From: Phaseolus vulgaris
Taxonomy: Eukaryota; Streptophyta; Magnoliopsida; Fabales; Fabaceae
DNA length: 64,000 nt
Direction: 5' to 3'
Assembly (NCBI RefSeq): GCF_000499845.2
Contig: NC_023750.2
Span: 822,968-886,967, forward strand
The notes beneath the pieces were generated by a model. It was not told where the DNA came from. It saw only the letters and a program-made list of their open reading frames with translations, and did not search any database. Positions 1-12,100 of this stretch are shown here, one piece after another; the stretch's first letter is position 1, and every line of letters begins with the position of its first letter. Both the position numbers and the translations under genes were made by a program.

Positions 1-140
1 GGTCTAAAGAATACCCAAGGGATTAGCCAGAAGTATTACATTTCCAAAGAATACTCAAGACGTTAGTCGAGAGTGACTACATTCTCAAACAGTAGTCAAA
101 GGGATAAGTTAGGAGTGACTATAATTCCAAATAATATTTG
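1..140. repeat. Short tandem repeat, about 41 bp, 3+ copies
   Basis: Three diverged copies begin near positions 6, 46 and 87. Each carries the pattern 'aaagaatac..caag..' followed by 'gagtgactac.tt'. The array runs off the left edge of the window, so its full size is unknown. I see no coding potential. Confidence 0.6.
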
Positions 141-1335
141 TATTGTACATTCCAACTTTAGTGTCCTTAATGGAACTCAATCTATTGATTGAAAAGTAGA
201 TATAGTTTGTTTTTTCAAATCAAACAAAATAAAAATAGCTTGTGTATTTTTCTTTCTTTTTATTTCTTTTACTTTGCATATTATTTTCGTCTATGTTAAT
301 CTAAGAGAAAAAATCACTACTAAAACTAAATTTGAAAAACAGTCTTTTAAACAAGTAAATCTATTTAACGAAAAGCTACATTTGTTGTATCTTATCATAT
401 AGAACTTACTAAGGGGTATTTATCAGTTCATTTGTCTCATGAAAATATCATCTAAGTATGCAATTTCAGACCAAATTTACGAACAAGATTTAAAAATTAT
501 TAAAACACAATCAATCATCTCTTGTGTTGTTTCATGTTTTGTACATATATTAAGTTTGTTGTTGTTGACAACAATGTGGCTTTTTTTTTTCTTCTATATA
601 TCATCCATTGTTAATGCTATGTGAGTTCTCATTTGCTTTGTTTTCATATTCTGTTTAGGAGACAATAATAGTATCTGCTAAATAAATGATAATTGATTAT
701 ATGTGTTCTCTCTCATACCAGCTTTATCAATATCAGAAGTGTCTCTTAAAGGATAAAGTGACGTTAATTACGAACACATTCTCTAGTTTGTTAATTTATA
801 GGATTTTTTTAAAGAGTGTGTTCAAAATACGTTTGAAAGTGTGTGTTTAGCACTTCTCTAAGTATTAAAGAAACAACTTGAAGGATTATTCACATCTACT
901 TACGTAACTACACAATTAAAATTGTATTAATGAAAAGTAGGGTTCCAACACACTACATTTTCTTATTAGTTAAAATTTATGATTAAAGTGTTCATTAGAG
1001 ATGGAGTGAATTTAGGATTCGTTATGATAAACTTCTAAAAAAAATATTTCTAAGAATAAAAAATAAGCACAAAATGTGCAGCTAGGTTCTCCAAAAGCTA
1101 AATAATGCTTATTAAAAAAAATCATTTTCATTCTTCTATAAGTTAGTTTTTATCTTATATATAAAAACAAATTTTAGTTTAGTTTATGCAGAAGTTTATT
1201 TGAATTTTACTTGTTTTTTTTTTGTCTTCTAGATATTTGTTAAAAGGGTTATTGAAAACATACCCTTTACATCTAACTCTTCAATTTAAATTTTGTGTAC
1301 TTCTCTTATTGTATTTTTTGTTTGTTTAAACTTAG
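141..1335. other. AT-rich stretch, no gene seen
   Basis: Mostly A/T homopolymer-like sequence. A 61-codon open frame at 439-624 shows no recognisable domain and is treated as chance. The last part (about 1200-1335) ends in a pyrimidine-rich tract and 'cttag', as expected of the 3' end of an intron leading into the exon at 1336. Confidence 0.5.
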
Positions 1336-1573
1336 GACATGTGAAATATGTCATTCTATTGCCCAGAACATTGGTGGGGCAAATGAGGAGACAAGTCAGA
1401 GTTTGAGTGACAGCAACAATGATATTGTAGCATCCACAATCTCAAGAATAGCTCCTCCACTAGAAACTCGAAGATTTTGGCATAGCCATCGCTTCCTCAA
1501 TTTTTTGCTTGCTTGTATAGTTTTTGCATTTGTCATATCATGGCTTTTTCACTTCAATATGGCCTCATCATAG
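1336..1573 (+). CDS. C-terminal exon of a RING-CH (RINGv)-like membrane protein, partial
   Basis: The open frame enters across a splice acceptor (cttag at 1331-1335) and ends at a TAG at 1571-1573. The encoded piece begins TCEICHS, runs through an acidic/Ser-rich linker, then has 'RFWHSHRFLNFLL' followed by a hydrophobic segment (about 20 residues, ACIVFAFVISWLF) close to the C terminus. This arrangement resembles the last exon of plant RINGv zinc-finger proteins, thought to be membrane-associated E3 ubiquitin ligases. The RINGv zinc-binding domain itself is not found upstream in the window, so this is either the final exon of a gene extending left of the window or a stranded fragment. Family assignment is by recognition of the tail only. 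Confidence 0.42.
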
Positions 1574-1804
1574 TTTTCCCTCAAGCCTCATAGTCTTAAA
1601 GAGAAAATGAAAAGAATAGAAGGGATAAATCACCATCTAAAATCCAGAGATTGTTCCTAAAGAACTGAATGATCTTATACATTAAGGCCTTGCTAGGGCT
1701 ATGTTACAGGTTTGCATTATACTTTGCCTCCATACAAGTTAATAGTTTGTGACTTTAGTCATTTATTCCTACAATATTGAGCCTCTTTTGTAGTAGTTTT
1801 TTTT

Positions 1805-1809
<5 letters not shown>

Positions 1810-1852
<43 letters not shown>
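1810..1852. repeat. (AT)n microsatellite
   Basis: About 21 uninterrupted AT dinucleotides preceded by a T run. Confidence 0.95.
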
Positions 1853-1854
<2 letters not shown>

Positions 1855-1904
1855 TGCTAGGTAAAACTAGTCAATACTAAGAACCACAACATCAATTATT
1901 CTCC

Positions 1905-2213
1905 TTGACTCACACAAGATAATAATGTGCATCGTCACATCATTTCTTCATATTTGCTTTTCTTCAAGTCACACAATATAATAATGGGTATTATCACATC
2001 ACTCCTCCATAATTGTTTTTTTCTCTTAGGTTGTACAACACAATAAGTTGCATCATCACATCACTCTTCATAGTTGCTTTCTTGAGACCACACAGCAAAA
2101 TAATATGAATCGTCACATCACTCCTTCATTATTGCTTTTCCTAAGTCAACACAACACAATAGTGTGAATCATTACAACACTTCCTCCACAATTGTTTTTT
2201 CACGACTCAAAAA
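1905..2213. repeat. 60-bp tandem repeat, 5 copies
   Basis: Five diverged copies. The shared core 'tcacatcactcctccataa' recurs near 1933, 1992, 2055, 2112 and 2172, followed each time by 'ttgctttt..' and a 'cacacaa.ataat' tail. It lies just upstream of the MULE-like fragment and may belong to the same element. Confidence 0.75.
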
Positions 2214-2483
2214 ATAGATTCCGCATGCCAAGATTTTCAGTAGCACCAATATACAAATATCATATTCTCTTTTAATGTGCACATGATAATACTTGTATTA
2301 AATTTATCATCTAATATACATAGTTCATTGTACTCGTCATAAACAACCATCTTTATCTCTATCTCAATCATTCTCCACTTATAAATTCCAACTTCGACCC
2401 ACACACCACTTTGAAACCATTTAGCTAACACAAAATATATATAAATTCTTCCTTCTTTCCAAAACTTTTGCTTTCATCTTCAA

Positions 2484-2906
2484 ATGAACCATCATTTCAT
2501 AACATGCAATGATAATTTTTACAATTATGATCTTGTTGTTGTCTTTGCAAATGGTCGAATAATAGAAAATGATGAAGGTGACCATTTTGAATGTTCGTCT
2601 CCTAAACTTTTCTGCATCCCTCATAATTGTACGTTCTCCCATTTAAAGGATAAATTTTGTGGCGCTTTGGGACTACAAAATCAAACATTGTCGATGAAGT
2701 TGTACTACAATCAACCTCAACTAAACTATCATCGTCCAGCTAGAGTTGTCAATAAAAAAATTGTACACGACACAGTACAAATACAAAATGATGCGAACGT
2801 CCAACAAATGATTAATCGTTGAAAAAGTACTAAATTTCTTAACCCAAGTGTGCAACATGAAGATTCAACCACAAAAATTGATCTATTTGTCCAAACTAAA
2901 TATTAA
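2484..2906 (+). pseudogene. MULE-type transposase N-terminal (PB1-like) domain, broken
   Basis: The frame starts MNHHFITCNDNFYNYDLVV and continues with an 'ANGRIIENDEGDHFEC' stretch and a 'FSHLKDKF' stretch. This order (strand, turn with acidic residues, FxxLK helix) is what I associate with the small PB1-like domain that opens many plant Mutator-like transposases. A TGA at 2820-2822 interrupts the frame. Reading on in the same frame gives 28 more codons ending IDLFVQTKY before a TAA, which looks like the natural end of the domain. No MULE catalytic (DDE) core or SWIM zinc finger follows. I read it as a transposon relic; the family call is by memory of the pattern and only moderately sure. 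Confidence 0.5.
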
Positions 2907-5877
2907 CATAGTACAACACTTCAAGAATTGGCTTAGGACTTAGAAGACAATACCTACATCAACCATCTCCACAAAACAACATGCACACTTTTCTAAATTA
3001 GTAGTGCTTTCATTGTTATCGTATTTATGTTATATAAATTTCCATGTATCATCTTTCGTCCACCTTTAAATAATATATGAATTGTATTTTAATTAGTTGC
3101 CATCATATATATAATTTCTCTTTATATTTTCTTATATATATTTATAATTAAATATTATTACATAATATATATTTATATACAACTCATTCTTTATTTACAT
3201 CATCTTTAAATTTAATTATAATTTATTTAAAATTTAAAAATTTAAAATTATGATTTATACACTTATTTTGTTGTTGTTAAACTCAATGATACACTTATTC
3301 GCTTATTTTTTTTATAATTACATATACATCAACAATAAATAAATTATTTTTTATTTATAAAATTTGTAAACATCCAATTAATATTTTTTTATAAAAAATC
3401 CCAAAAATTTTGTTTAATTTTTGGTATTACTTATTTTGATATCTTTCACCAACATTTATAATTTCGATACCAATATTATAATTTATTATAGTTTTTCATT
3501 CAATTTGAATTTTATTATAAAAATATATTTACAAATTTATTATAATTTATTTTCCGCAATTCAATTTTATTATAAAAATAAAAAAACAAAACAAATTTTC
3601 ATTTATTTTTTCTATAATATTTAATTACATCAAAATAAAATATTTAATTTATTCTCTTGTATTAAATTATCTTTTAATTTTAATATTTTTTTTTTATTTT
3701 CAAATTTATGATTCTTTCTATTTCAATTTTATAAATATTTAAATTTACTATGCAACAAAATTTAATAATTTAATAATTTTTACCTGTCATTTAAAATTTG
3801 TTTTCCCCATTTGAATTAAATTTTTTTAAAAACATTTCCTACTTACAAAAAAAATTATAAATTTTATATTTTTTTTCTTTTTTTCTCATTTATTTTCAAC
3901 AAATTTCAGAATTTCATCACAAAATCCAGGTCACCACATAATTGATTATTATGGATGAACGTTCATACATACACAACTGAAAGTCAAAATCAAAAAGTGA
4001 ATTTTGAGGACGCATTGAACGACCTTCTTCAACTCCTATTCATTATTGAGACAAAAAAATACATCTAAAATTTAAATCCCTGAAAATCAAATTCTAAAAC
4101 ATTTTTTTACGAAAATAAAAAACAAAAGTGATAATTCAGCTTCCTAAAAATCAAATTCTCACCGTAAACATAAATCAATGATACTTGAAAAAATAAATCT
4201 CAAACAGTTCTATTAAAAAAATTATTTCCTAATAGCGTTCCACTTGAAAAAAAAAAAACTCGTAAGTTGAACCATGCAAATAATATTATATTTAATATAT
4301 ACACACAGACACGCCATATTAATATTGACCCAACTGATATTAAAATATTTAATTATTATATTTGCTTTCAACTATAGTATCGTTTTTACCAATAATACTA
4401 CATGTTATTCATATTTAAATTAGATAATATTAACATCTTCTTCAACAACTCTAATTTTTTCAAATATTAAGTTATTTTAATCATTGTGTCGCATTAAGCG
4501 TTACTTAAACCAACAATATAAGGGTTTCTTATAGTTAGTTGACACTAATTAATTGAATTTTTAAAAATGTAAAATATATAAAATTAAATTTTACATTAAA
4601 ATATATTAAAAAGATTATTTTAATCTTTAAATAGAAAGAAACATCATATATGATGATCATATTCTCGATTAACACAAATATAATAAATTTCATTTTTTTT
4701 ATTAAAGACAAAATTGATATTTTTTAATATTATATATTACGTGATAAAAATTACAATATAAATAATAGAAATTACATAGATAAATTTTTTTAACTTCACC
4801 AAATTTTTTAAAAAATACCCTATGACTATAATTATGTTAGTAACTGTAATTTTACTTGCATTAATTATATTTGTTTTCAATATTTATTTATAATATTAAA
4901 AATTGGGAAAATATATAATTTTGACCACTTATATAATTTATAAGCTTGAAATAAACTATTAAGTATAATTATTTAATTGTTTTCTCTTAGAAGTATAGTT
5001 TTTAAAATATGATATGTATATATAAATATATGATTAATTAACGTTAATTTTTTTAAACAGTATAAACTTATTTTTTATACTTTACGAAGAATGTTTATAT
5101 TATCATTTAATTATAAAAAACTTTTCAATTTTTATAACACAAAATCCATGACCAAATTTTATTATATGGTACTGTAAAATTTTTGGATACTGAGTAAATA
5201 TATTATTTGTTAAGAATATTAATTTAAGAAATAAAACTAAAATCTATTTTTTGTATTAATATTTTTCATTTTTAAACACTCAACTAATTAAATTGTAGTA
5301 AATTAAAAATCATTAGAAAAAAAATAGTTAAAAAAATTTATAAATTTTTTTAAAAACAAGTTATTCAAAATTAGCGTTGAAAATCAATTTTTATAATTAT
5401 TAAAATATAGATTAGATTAGAAGAGAGGGTTTACCTTTAATTACAAATTTTGGAAGGTTTTGCATTTACTATGTTTCAAAAGAAATATGTAGAAATTACC
5501 ATTTATTTTTATTTCCAATATTAATGTGTTTAATAGTATTAATTGTATTGGTGCGTTGGTGTAGTTATACATTTAATATAGCTAAAAAAATAATTAGTTT
5601 TCAACGGCACGATAAATTAACATCGTTAACAAGTAACTCTTTTCAAAGATGAAACTATCCTAAACATGTGAATTTAAAAATTTGCATGAACAAAAGGGGA
5701 AAAAATGAAGCAAGAATTCCAATAAAAGAAATATGCTTTGTTAAATTCGTAATAAATCTATGGTAGCAAACTATATATAATTCATTACAATTTATATCCA
5801 TTTATTTTTAATGTTAATCTATTTAATCTTAAGTTATACATTTAATAGAATTTAAAAAATAGATTGATATATATATA

Positions 5878-5929
<52 letters not shown>

Positions 5930-6412
5930 ATAACAAATTTATTTAATTTATCAATTATATCTATTTATATTATTATTACAATATATAATTGTAAAGTGAT
6001 TGTAGTAATTGTTAAAGTATATTTAAAATAAAAACAATTACTAATCGAGGTAATAAGTGGGCATAGCTCAATAGTAACTCTTTTATCCAAGACTTCAACC
6101 ACAATCCATGCAAATTAAGAAAGAACTATATCTTAAACAAGCGACTTTAAATATTTGCATACTAAAAAACACAAAACAATAAATTAAGAAGCATAAAATA
6201 AAAATTCAGTAAAAAAGGCAATGTTTTTCTAGATTGATAATTGCATGTAGCAAACAAGATACAATTTATTACTCCCTCTAATTACTTTAACTTTAAGTTA
6301 TAAATTAATTCTAATTTTTCTTATAGAAAATCGTGGGAAGAAACTTGTCCGAAGAAATTGTATAACTATATTATTTAGAATGAATGTAATTACCTAAAAA
6401 AATAGTTTTACG
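2907..6412. other. AT-rich intergenic DNA, no gene
   Basis: About 3.5 kb of very AT-rich sequence full of short A and T runs. I found no convincing exon, transposon protein or RNA gene on either strand. A compound microsatellite lies inside it at 5867-5929. Confidence 0.7.
5867..5929. repeat. Compound (TA)n(CT)n(TA)n microsatellite
   Basis: A TA run, then 14 CT dinucleotides (5881-5908), then another TA run. The CT block gives a polypurine strand between two TA blocks. Confidence 0.95.
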
Positions 6413-9165
6413 TCTTATTCCTTTTATATTTTGGTATGAAATTTTTACCAAACATTCTTCATTGTTTATTGAGTATTGACTGAGATTTGAGCCTCAAATT
6501 TGTCCCACAAATTTTGCAATAATTGTTTTATTAATAACTGTCTGGACTGAAATGAAGGTTTGTTTGTGTATGAAACTGTTAGACTTTTTTCCTAGGTGAA
6601 TACTCATTCATTTGACCTGAAATTTGTCGCGTTCTGTACCAAATTCAGTTGAGATTCTTACGTGAAATTTCAACAAAAAATTATTCCAGGAGAATTTTCC
6701 ATAATTTTTTTGCAAACAAATCCTCTACCAAAATTTATGAAATTTCACCCTACTTTCTGCAATTTTATTCTGCTTCCATATTGTGTTGGAAAAACTCACA
6801 CAAGTACTATTATATGTTGTTTGCACCCAGCTAAGCAGGCACGTCCATAAACAAATCACAAAAAAGAGATATAGGAAAGAAAAACAAGGACGTTTTGTTT
6901 TCAGAAAACCAGTTTTGTTCACTCTCGGTCTGGGACTGACTACGCCTTATTCCTTCGCTCTTTTGGTATGAAATTTTTACCACATATTCGTCATTGTGTG
7001 TATTGAGTATTGGCTGAGATTTGAGCCCCAAATTTTTCCCACAAAATTCGCAATAAATATTTTATTCATCACTGCCAGGGTTGAAAGGAAGGTTCGATTG
7101 TGTATGAAACTATTCGACTTTTTTCCTAGGTGAATACTCATCCGTTTGACCTAACATTTGTCACGTTCTGTCCCAAATTCAGTCGAGATTCTTACGTGGA
7201 ATTTCAGAAAAAAAATTATTCTGGGAGATTTTTTCAGAAATTGTGTGCAAACCAAGGCTATCTATCCTATACAAAAATTTGTGAAATTTCGCCCTACTTT
7301 TTGAAGTTTTATTCTACGTCCATATTGCGTTGGAAAAACTGACACAAGTACTTTCATATGTTGTTTGCACCCGGGAGATTTTTTCAGAAATTGTGTGCAA
7401 ACCAAGGCTATCTATCCTCTACAAAAATTTGTGAAATTTCGCCCTACTTTTTGAAGTTTTATTATGCGTCCATATTGCATTGGAAAAACTCACACAAGTA
7501 CTTTCATATGTTGTTTGCACCCAGCTAAGGAGGCACACCTATAAACAAATCACAAAAAGGAGATATAGAAAGAAAAGTCAGGACGTTTTGTTTTCGGAAT
7601 ACCAGTTTTGTTCACTCTTGGTTTGGGACTTACTACGCCTAACTCCTTTGATCTATCGGAATGAAACTTTTACAAGACATTTGTCATTGTGTGTATTGAA
7701 TTTTGGCTAAGGTTTGAGCCCAAAATTCGTTTGACAAGATTCACAATAAATGTTTTATTCATCATTGCCAGGGCCGAAAGGAAGGTTCATTTTTGTGTGA
7801 AAATGTTCGATTTTTTTCTAGGTGAATACTCATCTGTTTAACCTGAAATTTTTCACGTTCTGTTCCAAATTCCTTTGAAATTGTTATGTGGAATTTCAGA
7901 AAAAAATTATTTCAGGAGAATTTTACGGAAATTTTGTGCAAAGCAAAGCTATTCTTACCAAAATTTGTGAAATTTGCCCTACTTTCTGCAATTTTATTCT
8001 GCGTCCATATTACGTTGGAAAAACTCACACAAGTACTTTCATATGTTGTTTGCACCCAGCTAAGGAGGCACATCCATAAACAAATCACAAAAAGGAGATA
8101 TAGGAAAGAAAAGCTAGGACGTTATGTTTTCAGAAACCCAATTTTGTTCACTCTCGGTCTGGGACTTACTACGCCTTATTCCTTCAGTCTTTTGGAATGA
8201 AATTTTTACCAGACGTTCCTCATTGGGTGTATTGAGTTTTGGCTGATATTTGAGTCCCCAATTCGTCTCACAAAATTTGCAATAAATGTTTTATTCATCA
8301 CTGTCAGGGCTGAAAGGAAGGTTCATTTGTGTGTGAAACTATTCGACTCGTTTCTTAGGTGAATACTCATCCGTTTGACCTAAAATTTGTCGCGTTTTGT
8401 CCCAAATTCACTCGAGATTATTACATGGAATTTCAACAAAAAATTATTTCAGGAGAATTCTTAAGAAATTTTGTGCAAACAAAGGCGACCTACCAAAATT
8501 TGTGCAATTTTGCCCTAGTTTTTGCAATTTTATTTTACGTCCATATTGCGTTAGAAACACTCACACAAGTACTTTTATATGTTATTTGCACCCAGCTAAG
8601 GAGGCACAACCATAAATAAATCAAAAAAAGGAGATATAGGGAAGAAAATTAAGGATGATTTGTTTCCGAAAAACCTGTTTTGTTCAATCTCGGTGTGGGA
8701 CTTACTAGGCCTTATTCCTTCGCTCTTTTGGTCTGAAATTTTATCTAGACATTCATCATTGTGTGTATTGAGTTTTGACTATGATTTAAGCCCCAAATTC
8801 GTCCCACAAGATTTGCAATAAATGTTTTATTCATTACTGCCAAGGATGAAAGGATGGTTCATTTGTGTGTGAAACTGTTTGATTTTTTTCCTAGGTGAAT
8901 ACTCATCCGTTTGACCTAAAATTTGTGGCGTTTTGTACCAAACTCAGTCAAGATTCTTACCTGGAGTTTCAGGAAAAAACAATTTTCAGAGAATTTTTCA
9001 GAAATTTTGTTCAAACCAAGGCTATCCTCTATCAAAATTTGTGGAATTTCGCCCTAGCTTCTCCAATTTTATTTTGTGTCCATATTGCATTGGAAAAACT
9101 AACACAAGTACTTTCATATGTTGTTTGCACCCAGATAAGGAGGAAGGTCCATAAACAAATCAAAA
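6413..9165. repeat. Satellite block A-left (type A units 1-5)
   Basis: Units here carry type A markers: 'ttggaaaaactcacac', 'cagctaaggaggcac', 'ataaacaaatcac', 'aggagatatagg' and mostly 'tgtgtattgag'. The marker set changes to type B just after 'ataaacaaatc' in unit 5, around 9161-9170. Confidence 0.8.
7223..7522. repeat. 150-bp direct duplication inside satellite unit 2
   Basis: The segment beginning 'gggagattttttcagaaatt' at 7223 recurs at 7373 with only a few differences, making this unit about 150 bp longer than its neighbours. Copy 1 joins copy 2 directly inside the 'ttgcaccc' stretch. Confidence 0.9.
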
Positions 9166-12100
9166 AAAGAAGATACGGGAAAAATAAGCCAGGACGTTTT
9201 GTTTTCGGAAAACTAGTTTTATTCACCATCGGTCTGAGACTTACTATGCCTTACTCCTTGGGTATTTTGGTATGAAATTTTAACAGACATTTGTCATTGT
9301 GTCTATTGAGTTTTGAGCCCCAAATTCGTCGCACAAGATTTGCAATAATACTTTTATTCATCACTGCCAGGGCTGAGTGGAAGGTTCGTTTGTGTGTGAA
9401 ACTGTTTTATTTTTTTCCTGGGTGAATACTCTTCCGTTTGACCTGAAATTTGTCTTGCTTTGTCCCAAATTCAGTCGAGATTGTTACTTGGAATTTCGGG
9501 AAAGAACTATTTTGGGAGAATTTTTCAGAAATTTTGTGCAAACCAAGGTTATCAAAACATGCAAAATTTTGCCCTACTTTCTGCAATTTTGTCCTGGGAC
9601 CGTTTTGCATTGAAAAAATTCACACGAGTACTTTCATATATTGTTTGTACCAAGGTAAGGAGTCAGTTCCAAAAAAAAATCCGAAAAAGAAGATCTAGGG
9701 AAGAAAATCAGGACGTTTTGTTTTCGGAAAACCAGTTTTGTTGACTCTCGGTCTTGGACTTACTACGCCTTACTTCATGGGTATTTTGGTCTGAAAGTTT
9801 TACCAGACATTCGTTGTTTTGTCAATTGAGTTTTGTTGAGATTTGAACCCTAAATTCGTCCCACAAGATTTGGAATAAAGTTTTTATTCATCATTGTCAG
9901 GGCTGAAAGGAAGGTTCGTTTGTGTGGGAAACTGTTTGATTTTTCACTAAAGTGAATACTCATCCGTTTAACCTGAAATTTGTTGCGTTTTGTCTCAAAT
10001 TTAGTCGAGATTCTTACCTAGAATTTAAGGAAACAAATATTTCAGAAGAATTTTCCAGAAATTTTGTGCAAACCAAAGCTATCCCATACCAAAACTTTCG
10101 AAATTTCACCATACTTTCTGCAATTTTATTTTGGGTCCGTATTGCGTTGAAAAAAATTCACAAAAAAACTTTCATATGTTGTTTGCACCCATGTAAGGGG
10201 GCAGGTCACTAAAAAAATCATAAAAAAAAGATGCGGGGAAGAAAAGAGGGACGTTTTGTTTTCGGAAAACCAATTTTGTTCACTCTCGGTCTTAGACTTA
10301 CTACGCTTTACACCTTGGATAATTTGGTCTTCAATTTTACCAGACATTCGTCCCACAAGATTTGCAATAAATTTTTTATTGATCATTTCCAAGGCTGAAA
10401 GGAAGGTTTGGTTGTGTGCGAAATCTTTTGACTTTTTTCCTAGGTGAATACTCATTCGTTTGACCAGAATTTTGTCGCGTTTTGTCCCAAATTCAGTCGA
10501 GACTCCTACTTGGAGTTTAAGGAGAAAACTATTTGGGGAGAATTTTCCAGAAATTTTGTGCAAACCAAGGTTATCCTCTACCAAAACTTGCGAAATTTTG
10601 CCTTACTTTCTGCAATTTTTTACTGGATCCGTACTGCTTTGACAAAACTCACACGAGTACTTTCAAATGTTGTTTGCACCCAGGTAAGGAGGCATGTACA
10701 TAAACAAATCACAAAAAGAAGATACGACGAAGAAAAGGCAAGACGTTTTGTTTTCGGAAAACCAGGTTTAATCACTCTCGGTCTGGGAATTACTACGCCT
10801 TACTACTTGGGTATTTTGGTTTAAAATTTTTACCTGACATTCGTCATTGGGTCTGTTGACATTTGAGCTCCAAATTCGTCACACAAGATTTGAAATAAAA
10901 TTTTTATTCATCACTGCCAGAGTTGAAAGGAAGGTTCATTTGTGTGTGAAACTATTTGATTTTTTTCTAGGTGAATACTCATCCGTTTGACCTGAAATAT
11001 GTCGTGCTTTGTCCCAAATTCAGTGGAGATTCTTACCTGGAATTTCAGGAAAAAACTATTTCGGGAGAAATTTTAAGAAATTTTGTGCAAACCAAGGCTA
11101 TCCTCTATCGAAACTTGTGAAATTTCGTCCTACCTTCTGCAATTTTATTCTGGGTCTGTATTCCGTTGAAAAAAATTCACACAAGTACTTTTTTATGTTG
11201 TTTTCACCCAGGTAAGGAGGCAGGTCCATAGACAAATCACAAAGAGAAGATACGGGGAAGAAAAGCCAGGACGTTTTTGTTTTCGGAAAACCAATTTCGT
11301 TCACTCTCGGGCTGGGACTCACTACGCCTTACTCCTTGGGTATTTTGGTCTGAAACTTTTAACGGACATTCGCCATTGTGTCTACTGAGTTTTGACTGAG
11401 ATTTGAGCCCCAAATTCATCCCACAAGATTTGCAATAAAAAATTTATTCATCACTGCCAGGGATGAGAGGAAGGGTCGTTTGTGTGTGAAACTGTTTGAT
11501 TTCTTTCCTGGGTGAATACTCATCCGTTTGACCAAAAAATTGTCGCATTTTGTCCCAAATTCTGTGGAGATTCTTACCTGGAATTTCAGGAAAAAACTAT
11601 TTCGGGAGAATTTTTAAGAAATTTTGTGCAAACCAAGGGTATCCTCAACCGAAACTTGTGAAATTTCGCCCAACTTTCTGCAATTTCATTATGGGTCTGT
11701 ATTGCGTTGAAAAAAATCCACACAAGTACTTTCATAAGTTGTTTGCAGCCAGGTAAGGAGGCAGGTCCATAGACTTATCACAAAAAGAAGATACGGGAAA
11801 GAAAAGCCAGGACGTTTTGTTTTCGGAAAACCAGTTTCGTTCACTCTCATTCTGCGACTCACTACGCCTTACTCCTTGGGTATTTTGGTCTGAAACTTTT
11901 ACCGGATATTCGCCGTTGTGTGTGCTGAGTTTTTGGCTGAGCCCCAAATTCGTCCCTCAACATCTGCAATAAATTTGTTATTCATCACTGCCAGGGTTGA
12001 AAGGAAGGTTCGTTTGTGTGTGAAATTGTTTGATTTCTTTCCTAGGTGAATACTCATCCGATTTACCTTTAAGTTGTCGCGTTTTGTCTCAAATTCAATG

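Noticed and set aside
439..624. 61-codon frame with a hydrophobic stretch
   Set aside because: The hydrophobicity comes from T-rich sequence; no family resemblance, no splice partner.
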